Below are positions 62,976-64,000 of a stretch of 64,000 nucleotides of DNA, piece after piece. This DNA comes from Ferruginibacter lapsinanis. Its GTDB lineage: Bacteria > Bacteroidota > Bacteroidia > Chitinophagales > Chitinophagaceae. Positions within the stretch are counted from its first letter, which is position 1, and each line of letters starts with the position of its first letter. The stretch lies in contig NZ_CP086063.1 of the NCBI RefSeq assembly GCF_020783315.1, positions 1,116,001 to 1,180,000 of the forward strand. Reading direction: 5' to 3'. Under the pieces are notes generated by a model. The model was not told the DNA's origin, searched no databases, and worked only from the letters and a program-made list of their open reading frames with translations. The position numbers were made by a program, and so were the translations under genes.

Positions 62976-64000
62976 ATGAAGCACATTTTCTTATTCTTTA
63001 TTTCTCATTCCTTATTCCTTGTTTCTCAGGCACAGCAGCAAAAAGTAGTGGCAGATAAAATTATTGCCGTGGTAGGTAATAAAATTGTTTTAAAAAGTGA
63101 GATCGACAATACGATTTCAGACATGAAACGTCAGGGAGTGGAAGTACCTGATAATGCAGAGTGTTTAACACTTGAACAGGCAATGGGTGTAAAAGCATTG
63201 GTATTACAGGCAGAAAAGGATTCCATCCCGGTATCAGATGAAGAAGTCGCAGCAGATATTGATAATCAAATAAGATATTTTATAAATGCTTATGGCTCTA
63301 AAGAAGAGCTAGAAAAAATCTCAGGCAAATCGATCTATCAGATAAAAGAAGATTTTAAAGAAGGGTTTAGAGATAGAAAATTAGCAGCGGCTATGCGTAA
63401 TAAAATTGTTGATGGCATACGCATTACTCCTAATGAAGTAAAAATTTATTTCGATAAATTACCTAAAGACAGTTTGGCGTTTTACGAAAGCGAATTGGAA
63501 ATAGGACAAATAGCTGTTTATCCAAAAGCAAGCAGGGATGCAGAAGAATACGCAGTGGAACAATTGAAAGAGTTCAAGCAACAAATAGAAAGCGGAAAAA
63601 AAGATTTTTGCAGGTTAGCTGCATTGTATTCTGAGGATCCGGGAAGTAAAGACAAATGTGGCGAGTATGAGATCAATAGGAGTGAAAAGCAATGGGACCC
63701 TCTTTTTATGGCAAAAGCGTTTTCGTTGAAAGAAGGGCAAATATCAGCTCCGTTTAAAACCCGTTTCGGTTATCATATTATACAATTGGTAAGCCGTTCC
63801 GGAGATGATGCAGTAGTAAGGCATATCCTTAAAATACCACAAGTAACGGCGGTAGAATTAAAAACAGCCGTTCAAAAATTAGATAGTGTAAGAGATAAAT
63901 TGGTGACTGGTAAAATTCAATTCGGCGAAGCGGTTTCTAAATACAGTGATGATGAAAGTAGTAAGTTTACGGGAGGTAGAAAACAAAATGCTGAAGGCAG
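62976..64000 (+). CDS. SurA-like peptidylprolyl isomerase, truncated by the window end
   Basis: The frame from ATG 62976 stays open to the last base (341 codons) and continues outside. A signal peptide (HIFLFFISHSLFLVSQAQQ) is followed by a SurA N-terminal domain (VVADKIIAVVGNKIVLKSEIDNTI) and a first parvulin domain (SELEIGQIAVYP, CRLAALYSEDPGSKDKCGEY, RFGYHIIQLV). A second parvulin domain then begins (VVRHILKIPQ). SurA chaperones outer-membrane proteins through the periplasm. The hydrophobic signal peptide is encoded by six heptamer repeat units (62987-63028). Confidence 0.92.
   Translation, partial: MKHIFLFFISHSLFLVSQAQQQKVVADKIIAVVGNKIVLKSEIDNTISDMKRQGVEVPDNAECLTLEQAMGVKALVLQAEKDSIPVSDEEVAADIDNQIRYFINAYGSKEELEKISGKSIYQIKEDFKEGFRDRKLAAAMRNKIVDGIRITPNEVKIYFDKLPKDSLAFYESELEIGQIAVYPKASRDAEEYAVEQLKEFKQQIESGKKDFCRLAALYSEDPGSKDKCGEYEINRSEKQWDPLFMAKAFSLKEGQISAPFKTRFGYHIIQLVSRSGDDAVVRHILKIPQVTAVELKTAVQKLDSVRDKLVTGKIQFGEAVSKYSDDESSKFTGGRKQNAEG
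62987..63028 (+). repeat. Six heptamer units encoding the SurA-like signal peptide
   Basis: The units TTTCTTA, TTCTTTA, TTTCTCA (twice), TTCCTTA and TTCCTTG are contiguous in strict 7-base register. Six units are 42 bases, exactly 14 codons, and they encode the hydrophobic core of the signal peptide. Confidence 0.8.

Overview
This window is a low-GC chromosomal segment from a member of the Bacteroidota, most likely a Chitinophagaceae-type bacterium. That placement is an inference from three things. The gene families are typical of the group: TlpA-like thioredoxins with DUF4369/DUF5106-type N-termini, a DUF4834 protein, a GH3-like protein, SulP with carbonic anhydrase, and a long PurF paralogue. 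Promoters of the Bacteroidota form TTTG-N19-TAnnTTTG occur, perfect upstream of purF and rimP. Several genes start with TTG or GTG. No phage, insertion sequence, CRISPR array or plasmid function was seen, so this is mostly core chromosome.

Layout. 1-7100: a padR-pspC stress operon, a transglutaminase-like protein, an MtfA-like peptidase, then gcvT, an SRPBCC protein and comB. 7300-12300: a very large SWIM/SNF2 helicase and corA. 12285-14900: a leftward NMN/nicotinamide riboside salvage operon (small exported ORF, pnuC, tag, nadR-type kinase) and nfuA. 15-21 kb: secreted proteins, a UvrD/PcrA helicase, an SGNH hydrolase and a sugar dehydrogenase-like protein. 21.4-29 kb: recA, a glycosyltransferase, an FAD oxidoreductase, inositol monophosphatase, a small four-helix-bundle gene, thiL and an S41 protease. 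29-37 kb: an omega-amidase, an fRMsr-type GAF protein, and a leftward run from rlmD through two rhomboids and an EEP phosphatase to cysS and an AlkA-type glycosylase. 37-48 kb: periplasmic folding factors, metF, lptB, GH3, fabG, SulP with carbonic anhydrase, and enoyl-CoA hydratase. 48-58 kb: adk, msrB, a small lipoprotein, a glycosyltransferase, sixA, purF, a beta-barrel protein, one CAT-anticodon tRNA and several small genes. 58-64 kb: rimP-nusA-infB and the start of a SurA-like chaperone that runs off the window.

The most unusual signal is a set of short arrays with a strict 7-nucleotide period, each locus having its own degenerate heptamer. They occur at 7287, 12599, 26004, 26519, 29077, 59849-59927 and 62987, and more weakly at 51646. 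Two arrays lie inside protein-coding sequence: an insertion in the nadR-type kinase and the signal peptide of the SurA-like protein. Two arrays flank the four-helix-bundle gene in inverted orientation and give it 29-bp terminal inverted repeats (25/29 identical). Two others form a hairpin between nusA and infB. Other points worth a look are a rhomboid whose catalytic serine position is Asn, next to an intact rhomboid, and a long palindrome that overlaps the end of comB.
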